From Lumnitzera littorea (lineage: Eukaryota; Streptophyta; Magnoliopsida; Myrtales; Combretaceae): DNA of 64,000 nt. The notes under the pieces were generated by a model. That model was not told the origin of the DNA. It made no database searches and saw only the letters and a list, made by a program, of their open reading frames with translations. Of this stretch, positions 32,715-44,076 are shown piece by piece. The first letter of the stretch is position 1. Each line of letters begins with the position of its first letter. The stretch lies in contig JAMXBB010000006.1 in NCBI GenBank assembly GCA_024138015.1, positions 68,284,759 to 68,348,758 on the forward strand, in the 5' to 3' direction. The position numbers and the translations under genes are program-made.

Positions 32715-35700
32715 GTCAAAAAGAGTAACCTAATTAGAATTAACAATGACCCTAATTTCCAATTATTTTAACATTTTTGTAATGAATCCTCCTTACTAAT
32801 TCTTTTGGTATTTTCTTTATTAGCATGCTTTTTAACTAGTTGAGTGTTGCAAATATTAGCTAAGGAATTTCATTAAGGGATGGATTCAACCATCAAGCCA
32901 ATAACGTAAAACAACAGCACTCCTTGGGAGGAAACCCAGTTTTGGTTTGGTTTATTTCAATTTTAGCTATTTTTGTTATTTTGTTTCATTTATTTTTGCT
33001 ATTTTGTCTTAGGTTAATTCAAGTATCGAACATTGAAATATTAGTTAGTGTTTTCCCTACTTAAACAATTTATTCTCTAGAAATAGTTATTGAATTTGTT
33101 GATGCAATAGCAAATTACAAGTTGTCATCTAATTGAAAATACTATTCTATTTGTCCTTGTGCTTTAATTCATACTAAGTTTGAGTTTTTCAAGGGAAACT
33201 ACAAAAGCTAAATCAATGGAATCAATTTTACGTGAATTCAAGAACTAGAGCAAAATATAGCTAAAGTCTACACCTATGAACTTGGCCTGTGCTCCCCTTG
33301 TAATTATTTCAAGCAAATGTTTTGAGAAATTTATAGACGAGAAGTCTACAGTCAAGGCCACACCTGTGGTCCTTAACTGCGGTCTTGCTAGGTATGCAAT
33401 ACTAAGGTAAAAGCAAAGACCATGGCCAAACTACATAGCTGTAGACCTTGATCGTGGTCCAATATAAACTTAAACATCATAGGTAAAAGCTTTCTATCTC
33501 ATTCTAAACTCTTACTCTCTCTCTAAAACAACACAAACCCACAATTTTCCCTTAATAAAGCAATCGTTTCTTGAAATTTTTGTAGATTTTTCTCATAAAA
33601 TCATCAAATCAAAGGTACGTACAATTCAATCTACACTTTGATTTATTGATTCATTGATTATTTTAAGCAAGGATTGAATTATTAGCAAGAATTTCTTGAA
33701 GAATGCGATGTTTCACGTGTGTTAATCTTAAGATAGGGAGTGATATTCATGTGTTTACGAAATATAAATCATTGTTTACATATTGTTTGTGAAAGGGTAC
33801 TCCTAAAAGTTGTAATTTTAAGAAGTTTGAGAAAAGAAGGAACATGAAATGTTCCTATGATGATGAGGAAAGAAGAAGAGGACATTGTGATAAACTTACG
33901 AATTGTTTGTGCGTACTTATGATGAACTCATATTGTTCTTGTTAGATTTATTAAAACACTCTTCGATTACTAAGATGATATGAGCATTCAGTTGTAATAA
34001 GAATTTCTATTAGCCTGCTATAATTTGTAATGGAAAAGATTATGAATTAGGAAAGAAACTCTTATGTTCTCGCAAGTTCATAAATTCATGTAGGTAACAA
34101 AATTAGCATAGTAACATGGAATTCTTTTATTATTGGATCATAACAAACACAAGAAATTCCTTCTTAGCAATGTCTCAAGGTACATGGTATTAGATTGAAT
34201 TCAATTTCTTTTCCTCATTTCAAATCTTACTTAAAAGAGGAAAAAGACTCTCAAAAACGAGGTCAAGCATACTCATTCAGCTGTAGAGGTGTTTTTGACC
34301 CACCACAAGATCTCCTTACCACCCACCTATCTATGACTTAGAAGGCAAGGATGTAAAGAAAGAGGATCAAGACGACAAGTGATTTTTTCTTTTGCATGTT
34401 TATTTTCTTTTCAAAAGACTTGATTTGATTTTTATTTTGGATGACTAATAACTGTTTTTATTTTTATGTTTTGTAAGTTTGCAAGGTACTAATGCTTTGA
34501 TACTTGAATCAACAATAATTTTATTTTGTTTAGTTTAACTTTTTCTTTTTCTTTTCTTAGTTAGTTCATTTTTTATGCAAAGAAAACTTTGTGCACATAA
34601 TTAGTCGATGGAACTCAACATATGGACTTCACATTTTCCAAGATCAATGCCTAATACCGAGGAAGTCCTAGTTCCTTTTCCTTGCTCATCTTTATTTTTA
34701 ATTTTCTACCCATTTGAATTTTTTTATTTATATTGTATCATGTACACTAGGGACAGCATACAACTTAAGTATGGGGGGAAAGGTTAGATGATGTATGTTA
34801 TAGGCCAAATATACACTTAAGCTTTTGATAATTCTTCTTAAAATTTCTTAGAAATTTGCACCCCCTATATAAGCAAGAAAATTTTTTCAAATTTGGTCAT
34901 TGCTTTATGAATTTAAAACACTTTGCTAAATTTAAGAGATTAAATCTTTGGGATTCAGAGTTCCTTATCACTTAAGCTTAGACTTAAACTCAAGATTAGG
35001 ATGGATATAAATGGATTAAGGACTAGTTATTTTACTTTCTAAACTTGATTTTAAAAGATAGTCGTCTATCCTTCTTTTTCCAAAAATTTTTTATTAGATA
35101 AACAAAGGAAATTTGTCTTTAAAAAGTCCCTTGAAAAATCAAGGTAGTTAGAGGTATAATTGAATAATTGGATTGAATTGATAAAATAAATTGTTAAGGA
35201 TTGGTATGGATTAATCTTGGCCCCTTAGAAGAGTAAGAATCTTTCTCACTGCCAATCGAAAAAAGTGAAATTAATTAAAGTTGTTAAGAATCAACCTTGG
35301 TCTCTTAGAAGAGTACGATATTTTCTCGCTGACAACTACTAAGGTAATTGAAAGGGATAAATTAGTATGGATTAGCCTTGATCCATCAAATGAATGAGGT
35401 ACTTTCCCAATGTTAATCAAACTTCAATAAGGGAAATCGATTAAAATTAATAATCCTCCCATTGAAAATTAAAAGAAGTAAAGGGACAATCAGAGGATGA
35501 ATTGATATAATATAAATCCAATCTAGCTTTTCAAATTAAAAATAATAAAGGAAGATCTCTCCCCTCTTGAGCTAGAGCAAGGAGATCTTTATAACTTTTT
35601 TTTTATTAATTTATATATTTTTTTAATCACTACTTTAGTTTGTACTTAAATTTTGTGGCTAACTCTGAGTCATTTAGATTAATCACTAAAATTTAGTAGT

Positions 35701-35877
35701 TTATAAATTTCTATTATTGAAGTGTTCTTAATACATCGTAAAGACGAGGAAAAAGAGGATTCAAGAAAAGATTTTCTAAGCTATTAAATTTTCGAGGTGT
35801 AGATTTCTATGATTTTAATTCGTCGTCTTATCCTTAAAATATTTTTCTTTGTTTTGCATCAAGACAAGAAAAAACTT
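32715..35877 (+). other. Athila-like A2 internal region, non-coding
   Basis: No gag, pol or full ORF1. Visible parts are the GGGAGG motif at 32926, a block rich in GACCATGG-like words (33280-33470), a remnant of the proline-rich and acidic end of ORF1 (34290-34382), an internal purine tract AAGTATGGGGGGAAAGG (34767-34783) and three 80-bp units (35194-35420). All have counterparts in Athila-like A1 in the same order. Confidence 0.65.
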
Positions 35878-35892
35878 AAGTATAGAGGAATT
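35878..35892 (+). promoter_or_regulatory. 3' polypurine tract of Athila-like A2
   Basis: AAGTATAGAGGAATT abuts the LTR start TGATAAC, with a T in the purine run compared with Athila-like A1. Confidence 0.65.
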
Positions 35893-37817
35893 TGATAACA
35901 TGAATTTAGCATACATTTTCTATGGTTATTTGGTGTTATTTTAGACCTTAATCAAGTTAATTTTGTGTTATTTGAGCTTAATCCATTTAAATTTCATTTT
36001 CAAGGACTTTCAGAGCTTTTCATGGAGTTTTGAAAGTTTTTAGCAATTTTTGAAGTGTTTTTGAAGAAAAAGCATTGATCATGGATGAAGCGAATGAGAA
36101 TCAAGCAAGAAACGAAGCTTAGTGAAGACTATGATCAGGGTCCATTGCTGTGGTTGCCACCCCTAGTCCCTTCCTCAAGTAATTTCATCAAAATTCAAAG
36201 TTTTTTTATAAAGAGCAAGTGCACGCTCACAATCTACGACCATGTACCTAGCTCCTAGATAGGCAATATTTAGTAAATCTTCTATTTTTGGTCATGCAAT
36301 ATTTACTGAATCTTCTATTTTGTCAAGTTCTCTTTGTAAACATAGCCCTACATCTCTATAAATAGACTCTTAGGCTTTGGTTTTCAAAGAGAACACCCTT
36401 AAGTAGAATTTTAAGCTATAATATTGTTGGGGGTCTCTCAATTTCCTTCTTCTTTTCTTTAATTATGTTGTCTCTTTGAATTTCTCTTAGTAAATTGTTA
36501 TTGAAATTTAGTTCTTTTTGCAACAATTTATCATTCTATCTATGATATTGTTCTTTGAAGATCTAACTACATCGATTATATTGTCATCAATTAGTATTTA
36601 CCTAGGTTGCTAGTTAATGTATGAGCTTGTTGTAGGAACGTGAGTCTTGCAGTTGAATAGACAAGTATAATTAAAAGGGATTTAATATGCTAAGAGATTA
36701 GATACTGAAGTTCTCCAAATTAGGGCAACCTAATAGCAAGATCTAAGTTCTTAATGTGATATCACGATGATCTATTTGGAAGTGATTCGAATAGAGAGAG
36801 TCTTAACATTAAGAAGAGGGTAGAGATACGAGTCTAGCTAATTCATAATTTGAATTCCATAGGAATATGATTAGGACTCTCCATGGTTCAATGAATAATT
36901 AAGATCAAAAGGTTACATTTGACTAAGGCTACAAACAAGCCGAGTTAAGCTTTTAAAAACTTAAGCTCAAGCCAAGCTTTTTATTGAGCCTAAAATTAAG
37001 GTTCGAGCTCAACTTATTTAGATAAATAATCTTTGTCTTAAGCTTAAACTTGACTTGTTTACTAATTAAGCTCAAGTTTTACCGAGCCTAAAGCGAGCCA
37101 ATCTCGAGCCTATTAACAAGCTTAAGTATACAAAATGAAGAAATATATAAATAAATAAATTAACAAATAGTGAGAATTAGATTATATATTATATATTATC
37201 CTATAATAAATTATATATTTATATATATTGTATAGATATTAGCCTTTATATTTTAATAATATATAATATTTATAATATCTATAAAATTCATAAGCTTATT
37301 CACTAGTTTAAACAAGCCAACTCGTGAACCTAAGTAAGTAAGCTCGTGAGCCTAAAGTAGAGTTTATTTAGGTAAACAAGCTTTATATTGAGCTGAAGCT
37401 CAGCCCGTTTACTAATCAAGCTTTAGTCAAACCAAGTTCAAGTAGCTTGCGAGTAACCTGGCTCATTTGTAGCCTTACATGGAACTAAAGAGTAAATAAC
37501 AACAATTTACTAAGGATCATGTTTATTTCTCTTAAATGTTTCGTATTTCATTATTTTAATTAGTTTCATTCAATTTAGTTTAGTTTATTTCATTATCTTG
37601 TTTTGTGTATTGTTATTTATTCAACCTTCTTGTTTAGTCACATTTATGTTCACATTGGTAAGTTGGATAATTGGTAATTTTAAGGTAAGCTGCTAGTAAT
37701 TAGGTGCTCACACACATAGTTCTTTATTGGATCAACACTTAGACTCATAATCTGGTTTAATCTATACTATAACTTGATCTAGTACACTTTCCCATTAGTG
37801 TAGTATACACTCAATTA
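35893..37817 (+). mobile_element. 3' LTR of Athila-like A2, interrupted by a MITE
   Basis: It starts TGATAACATG and ends ACACTCAATTA, where CAATCA would be expected. A TATA box TATAAATAG lies at 36357-36365. Removal of the insert at 36927-37474 leaves about 1.38 kb collinear with the 5' LTR and with Athila-like A1's LTR. Confidence 0.8.
36927..37474. mobile_element. MITE with GGCTACAAA terminal inverted repeats
   Basis: The left end GGCTACAAACAAGCC (36927-36941) and right end GGCTCATTTGTAGCC (37460-37474) are inverted repeats with two mismatches in 15. Flanking TTACAT occurs at 36913-36918 and at 37475-37480, but eight extra bases separate the left copy from the repeat, so the exact target duplication is unclear. 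The interior holds GAGCTC- and AAGCTT-rich inverted words and an AT core, with no coding. The transposase family is not assigned. Confidence 0.65.
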
Positions 37818-39532
37818 GAAGTCGAAACCTAAGTCAAAAGGTTCTTAAGAGAGTATTGTTGTGCCTAATGCTATCAGCAAGTAAAAAACTACTTTAAAGG
37901 GTTCCATAGAGACTTAAAACAAGTATGATGATGCTAGTAAGTTAGAACCCATAACAAAGACTTTGCCAAAGAGCAGATCAAAACCTTTTGTTAGTACTTC
38001 CGTACCTCCTTCCACCTTGAGATTTAAGCTAGATCACCCCCATGAGCTTATAAATGGCAATGTTTACTTTTGCACAAAGGCAATATTTAGCTTACAGAAT
38101 TTTGAAAATCATTTTGCATTGCTTTCAAAAATAGAATCAAGTTCTATTGATGAAGCAATAAGCAATAACAACCAAATCTTATCCATGCAAGAGGAACTTA
38201 GTCAATATCAAGGAAATCAAGTTTAAAGGTTCATACCAACTCCTAAATACAAATCTATTATTGGTGCTAAATGGGTTTTTAAGAACAAATTAAATGAACA
38301 TGGAAAAATTGTAAGGAACAAAGCCCAACAAATTACTAAAGGCTCTTCTTATGAAGAGGGAATAGACCATGATGAGACTTATGCTTCCTGTTGCAAGGTT
38401 GGAAGCTACATGTTTATTACTTATATTTGCATCTTTCAAAATTTTGAAGTTAAAAGTGTGTTTTTAAATGGTTTTATCAAAGAAGATATGCATATAGAAC
38501 ATCCTCCAGGTTTTGAAGATCCTTTTAACACCAACTATGTCTATAAACTCAAGAAGGCCTTATATGGTTTAAAACAAGCCCCTATGCCTAGTACAAGATG
38601 TTAAGTGAATCTTTGATGAAGAACAGCTTTCAGAGAGGAAAAGTAGACACAACTTTATTTTTGAAACATTATGAGAAAGATATTTTAGTTGTTCAAATTT
38701 ATGTTGATGATATAGTATTTGGAGCAACTAATGAAGTGTATTATCAAGAATTCTCCAAGCTTATGTAGGTTGAGTTTGAAATGTCACTCATGGGAGAGTT
38801 AAACTTCCTCCTAGAGTTTTAGACTAAGTCAATAGAAAACGGTATATTTATTTATCAAGAAAAATATACTAAACAAATTTTGAAGAAGTTTGGCTTCAAA
38901 AATGCTAAAGAATCTTCTTCCCCAATGAACACTTCAACAAGGCTTGATTTAATAGGTAATGATAAAAAGATAAATGAGAAGCTTTATCATAGTTTGATTG
39001 GATCTTTGTTATATTTAACCGGTTCTCACCCTAATATTTTAATTAGTACATGTATCTGTGCTCGATTCCAAAGTGCACCAATAGAAACACATCTCTCTAC
39101 TATTAAAAATGTTTTTAAATATATCAACAATACTGCAAAATTAGGAATCTAATATCTCAAAAATAAAAATTTTGATTTAGCAAGATACTCATATGCTAAT
39201 TATGTAGGTTGGAAGATGGATCAAAAATGTACTTCCAATTCTTACTACTTTTTACATGACAAATTAGTTTCTTAGTTCTCTAAGAAATAAAATTCCATTA
39301 CCCTTTCTATATCAGAAGCAAATTAAGTTTCTACTGACAATTATTATGTGTAGATTTTATGGTTAAAGCAACAATTATGTAATTATGGACTTAATTATAG
39401 ATATATTCAGATAAAATGTGATAATACAAGTGCTATTAATTTTAAAAAAATCCATTTCATCATTCAAGATCAAAGCATATAGAAATTAAGCATCATTTTA
39501 TTCATGATCATGTAACAAATAATGATGTAAGT
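37818..39532 (+). pseudogene. pol: Sirevirus pol: linker, reverse transcriptase and RNase H
   Basis: The linker shows HPHELINGN, LSKIESSSIDEA and MQEELSQYQ (38030-38215). RT follows with IIGAKWVFKNKL (38259), EGIDHDETYA (38359), VFLNGFIKEDMHIEHPPGFED (38459-38521), LKKALYGLKQAP (38547), then an intact YVDD at 38700-38711. RNase H shows IGSLLYLTGSHP (38998) and decays through CDNTSAINF (39418) to about 39510. Stops and frameshifts occur throughout, so the intact YVDD does not imply activity. Gypsy element 2 interrupts the last part; the missing end is at 53156. Confidence 0.88.
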
Positions 39533-40498
39533 TAATGGGGTATCGACCTCTGGCGCACTTACTTACGTACGCCTAAGAGGCCTTCAGTCCTTCACCAGAA
39601 GAATTCTCTCTCGTTAACTTACCAAAGATAAGAAACAATATACAGAAGGATGATGGTTAAACTCCTTAAGAGTTCAAGGTGTGTACACCTTGCTCTGCTC
39701 TGCTCTGTCCCTTGTGCCGATATCAACCACTCACTTGCCAAGACCTATTTGTCGAGTGATGAAGACCAAGGCCCTACAAATCAAGTCTTGCTCCAATTAC
39801 CCAGACCTTCAAATGCTAAGAGCTACCTACCAAGTATCGAGACCTAGGCCCCTACTAAACGAAATACTCTTTCGACTAACTACTAATACTTACACATTCC
39901 TTATTTATCTCAACCCCTGACGCTGTTACGTCATGACCTAGCTCAGTAGCTACACCAAAGATTCCCTAATATAGACCCATTGACAAGCTGCCACCTATCC
40001 ATTTTCTTGACATTGTACTATTTTTCCTTTTTTTATCATTTGTCCTATTTACCCTTTCTCGTATGTACTAAGAATCTCTTTGCTTATATGCCTTTTTATA
40101 ATTCTCCTTATTTGTAATGTTGCCCTAAGGACTTTCTATAAATAATCCCTTCTCTTTGTAGCCAAAATATCTTACATTCCTTTTCAAACATTGAATATAT
40201 TTGTTCTTGCAAGATACTCTTCTCTAAGTCCATTTATCATACATTCTTATCTAGTCTTACCAAATAACTCAAAATTAGTAATAGGTGGATCTTGACATTA
40301 GCTTGTGTGTCACATTAAGTATAGCGTCAGGTCGTGTTGTGTTTGCTAGTGAGTAATATCCTCCAAGCAGCTTCACATAAGCTACTACATTCAGTTTGCC
40401 GACCTATCCCTTTTATTTTCTTCTATATCTTGAAGGACCTATTGGATTCCTATCTCCTACGGTAAGTCCTAGTGACTACTTAACTCCTAGGCACATCA
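39533..40498 (+). mobile_element. 5' LTR of gypsy element 2
   Basis: It starts TAATGGGGTATCGACC (the family's TG altered to TA) and ends GGCACATCA. Collinear with its 3' LTR partner over its whole length. TATA box at 40135-40144 (TCTATAAATA). Confidence 0.88.
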
Positions 40499-40506
40499 TA
40501 TAATTA

Positions 40507-40518
40507 CAGTATTAGAGC
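40507..40518 (+). promoter_or_regulatory. Primer-binding site of gypsy element 2
   Basis: CAGTATTAGAGC, three mismatches from TGGTATCAGAGC (initiator methionine tRNA), 8 bases after the LTR end. Confidence 0.75.
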
Positions 40519-40694
40519 TTAAGGTTACCATTGAGAGCTATGCTAAAGTATTCCCTACTAGTGTATTATCCTATTATACTCTGTTTTCCTTTAGAAGAAT
40601 AGAGCAAGCTTGCAATTCACTATTCGACTGGTGTTTTCTCTACACATGTGGGATTTATTTGTGTGAGAACTGTATCTAGAGTTTTGTATTAAGA

Positions 40695-41850
40695 ATGTTA
40701 AACCCTAGTGTTCAAGGAGAGATAAACGATGCTAAGAATGATGCTCATGGTCGTGTTTGTGTTACCTAACAAACACTATGAACTACCAATGAGTAGATAC
40801 AAGATCTTGCTGCTATCGTAGCCAATTTGGCTATTTCTGTGCAAAGAGCAGTGGAAAGTAAACCTCAAGAGAGGCTTGTTGTTGAGCATTGCTAAGAGAT
40901 GAGACAAGGGCTAAGAAGGCAAATAGGTAGGCAACAAGCCCTAGAACCAATTCATATGAACTAAGCTCCACTTCGACGTATTGATAGAATTGCGAGAAGG
41001 AGACTTAAGCTAAATAAAGTTGAGGAGTATGACAAGGAGCAATACGATGCTATTAAAGAGCATGACATGAGGGAACCTAGAGGAGTCGAACATCTTAAGG
41101 TATAGATTCCAAGCTTTAGTGGGTCTGGTAGTGCTAATGTCTACTTAGATTGGGAGAAAAAGATTGAAAAGATATTTGACTTCTATAACTATGAGGATGT
41201 TATTCATATTAGAGTAACTACATTAGAATTTTCTAGATATGTAGTAATGTGGTGGAAAAAGTTGTAAAACAAGCGTCAAAGAGCACCCCGCGTGATTCGG
41301 ACGTAGAATGAAATGAAGAGCGTTTTGAGAAATAGACTTGTTCTAAAATACTATGAACAAGACACCTTCTGACACCTCCAAGATTTGAGGCAGGGTAGCA
41401 AGTCAGTAGATGAGTATGTTCGAAAATTCCAATTGTTGATGATCCGATGCAATGTCAATGAACTCAAGTCCTCGAACCATCGTACGATTCATTTCTAGGC
41501 TCAAGACTGAAGTTAGTCATATTCTAGAGTTGCAAAGGGTTAGGACTCTAGATGAGACCATCCAAGTGGTACAAAAGGTTGAGAGGTAAAGGTGAAGCCA
41601 GATTAGCCAACTCAAACTATCGAGCCAAAGTGGCATGCCAAGCTAATCTGGAAATGACTAAGCACCTAACACTTTCAATGAAGATCATCGAGGCATGTAC
41701 CGAGCCCACTAAAAGATGGCCACAATAAGGGTAAGGCCAAAGAACTTAAGGTCCACCAAGACCAAGGATAGAGCTTTGGGAGGAAGACCTGAGAAATCAA
41801 ATGTTTTAAATTTCTTGGCTTTGGACATATGACTAGTCAATGTCCGAACT
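40695..41850 (+). pseudogene. gag: Ty3/gypsy gag of element 2
   Basis: The ATG at 40695 opens MLNPSVQGEIND. The Gag domain is read through stops as NVYLDWEKKIEKIFDFYNYED (about 41131), VVMWWKKL (about 41242) and KSVDEYVRKFQLLMIR (about 41401). The zinc knuckle at 41802-41843 reads CFKFLGFGHMTSQC: histidine is kept but the second cysteine is phenylalanine. The style of the capsid region is closest to CRM-type chromoviruses, by motif only. Confidence 0.83.
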
Positions 41851-42287
41851 AACATGTTATGACCATCGGGGGAGAGAGACCCCAGTTCAATGTAGAGAGT
41901 GTTAGTGAAGGCAAAGAGGAAGTGAACAAACAGATGATAGAAGAATTTCAAGAAGATCTTGACACCGTAACTCCACTAGAAACAGAAGCCGAATATTGCT
42001 TTGTTATGCGAAGAACTCTTAGCTCCTTCGTAACTGATGAAAATGAATAGAAGGAGAACCTCCATACGAACTACCGAGTGAACAACAAACTATGCACCTC
42101 AATCATTGATGGGGAAGTTGTATCAATGTCATAGTGCAAGGTTAAAGCTATGAAGTTCAGACTCTCCTACACCCTAAACCATACAAGATTCACTAGCTGA
42201 ACGAGAAAGGAGGCCTATTTGTTGCTGAGTATGTTAAAGTACCCATTACTATTGCTGATAGGTATAAGGATGAAGTATTATGCGACA
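41851..42287 (+). pseudogene. Ty3/gypsy protease of element 2, 5' part
   Basis: The frame 41859-42050 gives the acidic spacer (VESVSEGKEE). The protease core follows at about 42090 with SIIDG, which retains the catalytic aspartate, and is then frameshifted. The Tekay solo LTR cuts it after TATTATGCGACA, and the remainder resumes at 45919 (CATCCTTCCCATG), matching the uninterrupted sister elements. Confidence 0.75.
42283..42287. repeat. Left target duplication CGACA of the plus-strand Tekay solo LTR
   Basis: CGACA before the LTR start TGTAAACC is repeated exactly at 45914-45918 after the end CTGACA. Confidence 0.85.
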
Positions 42288-43069
42288 TGTAAACCCCGCG
42301 AATTTAGCCTTCTAAGTATAGAAACAAACGTCCAAACTATAGATGATTTCCTAAACTCAAAAGAGCCAGTAAGATTTAAAACCGATTAAAATCTCAATCC
42401 AAAACCTAAAGTGGATACGAAAAACCTTAAATCATCAATTGAACTCCTAATCGCATACGAAGACCCTAAAACCTCGAACCTCACCAAAACACTAAGATAA
42501 CAATCGAAGATTTAATCGCGTAAGAATATATGAAACCCTAAATGTGTAAAAACATTAGAGATTATGCCCTAAAGTAATAAAAACCCTAAAACTATAACTT
42601 TAAGGATATAAAAGCACTAATTCACCATGATATACCCTAAAACCCTAATTGATAATATAATGCTTATATTTTGCCAAATCATTAGTAAAAGCTTAGAGAT
42701 GGCCCTCATTCATGCTTATATGATTCGAATCCTCAAGTAATCCATTAGAAACTAAGATAATGAGTCATAGAATATATTTATCCCCTTAAGTATGTGATTA
42801 GGATAATCTCACTTAGAGTTAGGGTTATAGTTGAAGATTAGGTTACATGTAGTGAACTTTAATACTCAAATTAGTATTTTTTGCATTTGTTATCCAAAGT
42901 AGTTTATCAAATGAGATATATGAGCTATAAAGACCTAAAGTAAGACCTCATCAACTATATTTACTAATCAATTCATCAAATACCTCATTTCTCCTCATTT
43001 CCTTCATTTTCCCTTAATTTCCCTTAATTACTACATTATGTGCACAAAATTACACATACTTAAGGAAAG

Positions 43070-43135
43070 TTGACCAAGTCAACACATGTTGACCAAAGTC
43101 AAAGGGTTGACAAAGTCAACACTTTGAAAAGTCAA
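43070..43135 (+). promoter_or_regulatory. Cluster of seven W-box cores in the Tekay solo LTR
   Basis: TTGAC occurs at 43070, 43089 and 43107, and its complement GTCAA at 43078, 43098, 43115 and 43131. TTGAC is the core of the W-box bound by WRKY factors. Seven cores in 66 bases, some in back-to-back palindromic pairs, are far above chance. A polypyrimidine stretch and a possible leader follow. The cluster is not seen in the sister LTRs. Confidence 0.55.
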
Positions 43136-43933
43136 CAAAAGACATTAAGAGATAAGGAAAAATATCTTAACTTCATGATGGCTTTTCTTTTCTTTCTTTT
43201 TTATTTTTCTTCTTCTCCTTTTCTCCTCAATTGCCGTCCACATTTTCTCCCTTCTAGGCCCCACCACTTTCTTCCTTTCATTATGAAAACAAGACAAAAG
43301 AAACAAAACAAAATTTGCCCTCCATTACTGTGAGCTTTCCCCTTCCCTTTCACTTTCATTTCTTCACTTTTGCCTCCTTAAATTCAACACATCTAAAGGT
43401 ATGTACTTAACTTACTTTATGTTGGTTTATGTTATTCATTAGTTAGTTAATTAGGTAGATTAGATAAGTAGTTAGGTGTTTAGTGTTGTCTTGAAGAAGA
43501 GGAAACAAAGTTTCCATCTTTAAGTGTAGAAATTAGAACTTTTGAAGAAGAAGAAAGGAAGACATGAGTATAAGCTTATAAGTATGTACACATAAGGAAT
43601 TACCAAAAGAGTACAAGTATGTGAACCTTTGTACATGAGTAATTATCATGTACATAACCTAACTTAAGATCATATCTAACTATACATACTTGTACTACAC
43701 TAAATATATACATAAAAACACAAAAGCATGGAATTAGGAAGCTTTTCTTAAGGAAAAGCTTAGGCATACGAATTTTAGTATAAAAATATGTATCCAATCT
43801 TATAGGTATATGAGTATGTATACAAGTATAAATACGGTATAAGTCTAAGTATAGATATGAGTATAAGTATGTATAAGGTATATGTACATAAGTATAAGAG
43901 AAAGGGGTAACATGTACATAATACATATACATA

Positions 43934-44076
43934 TGACATAAGCATAAGGAAAGGCTTATGTAATCATATGATGAGGTAAGTGATGACATAAGCACATAAT
44001 GACATAAGCCATGACATAAGCAAGTGATGACATAAGCAATGACATAAGTAAAAGATGATGTAAGCGATGACATAAA
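43934..44076 (+). repeat. Array of TGACATAAG words
   Basis: TGACATAAG or one-base variants start at 43934, 43972, 43984, 44000, 44012, 44028, 44040, 44056 and 44068. Variants include TGATGTAAG (44056) and TGAGGTAAG (43972). Spacing is irregular (12-38 bases). TGACATAAG and TGATGTAAG are both single-deamination products of TGACGTAAG, a bZIP/as-1-type site. Confidence 0.7.

Larger units (their letters stand above)
31486..37817 (+). mobile_element. Athila-like non-autonomous element A2 inside the Sirevirus integrase
   Basis: It has a 5' LTR lacking its first 160 or so bases (31486-32690), a primer site, 3.2 kb of internal sequence without gag or pol, a polypurine tract and a 3' LTR (35893-37817). 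Internal landmarks match Athila-like A1: the GGGAGGAAACCC motif (32926-32937), GGTACGTAC (33614), the acidic end of ORF1 (34340-34382), internal purine tract and 80-bp triplicate. With no enzymes it must have moved in trans. Sirevirus coding resumes at 37818, but the end of its integrase is missing, so a deletion accompanied or followed the insertion. Confidence 0.8.

Noticed and set aside
38693..38716. Intact YVDD taken as a sign of an active copia reverse transcriptase
   Set aside because: Stops and frameshifts on both sides and loss of the protease aspartate show the element is dead; survival of four codons is chance.
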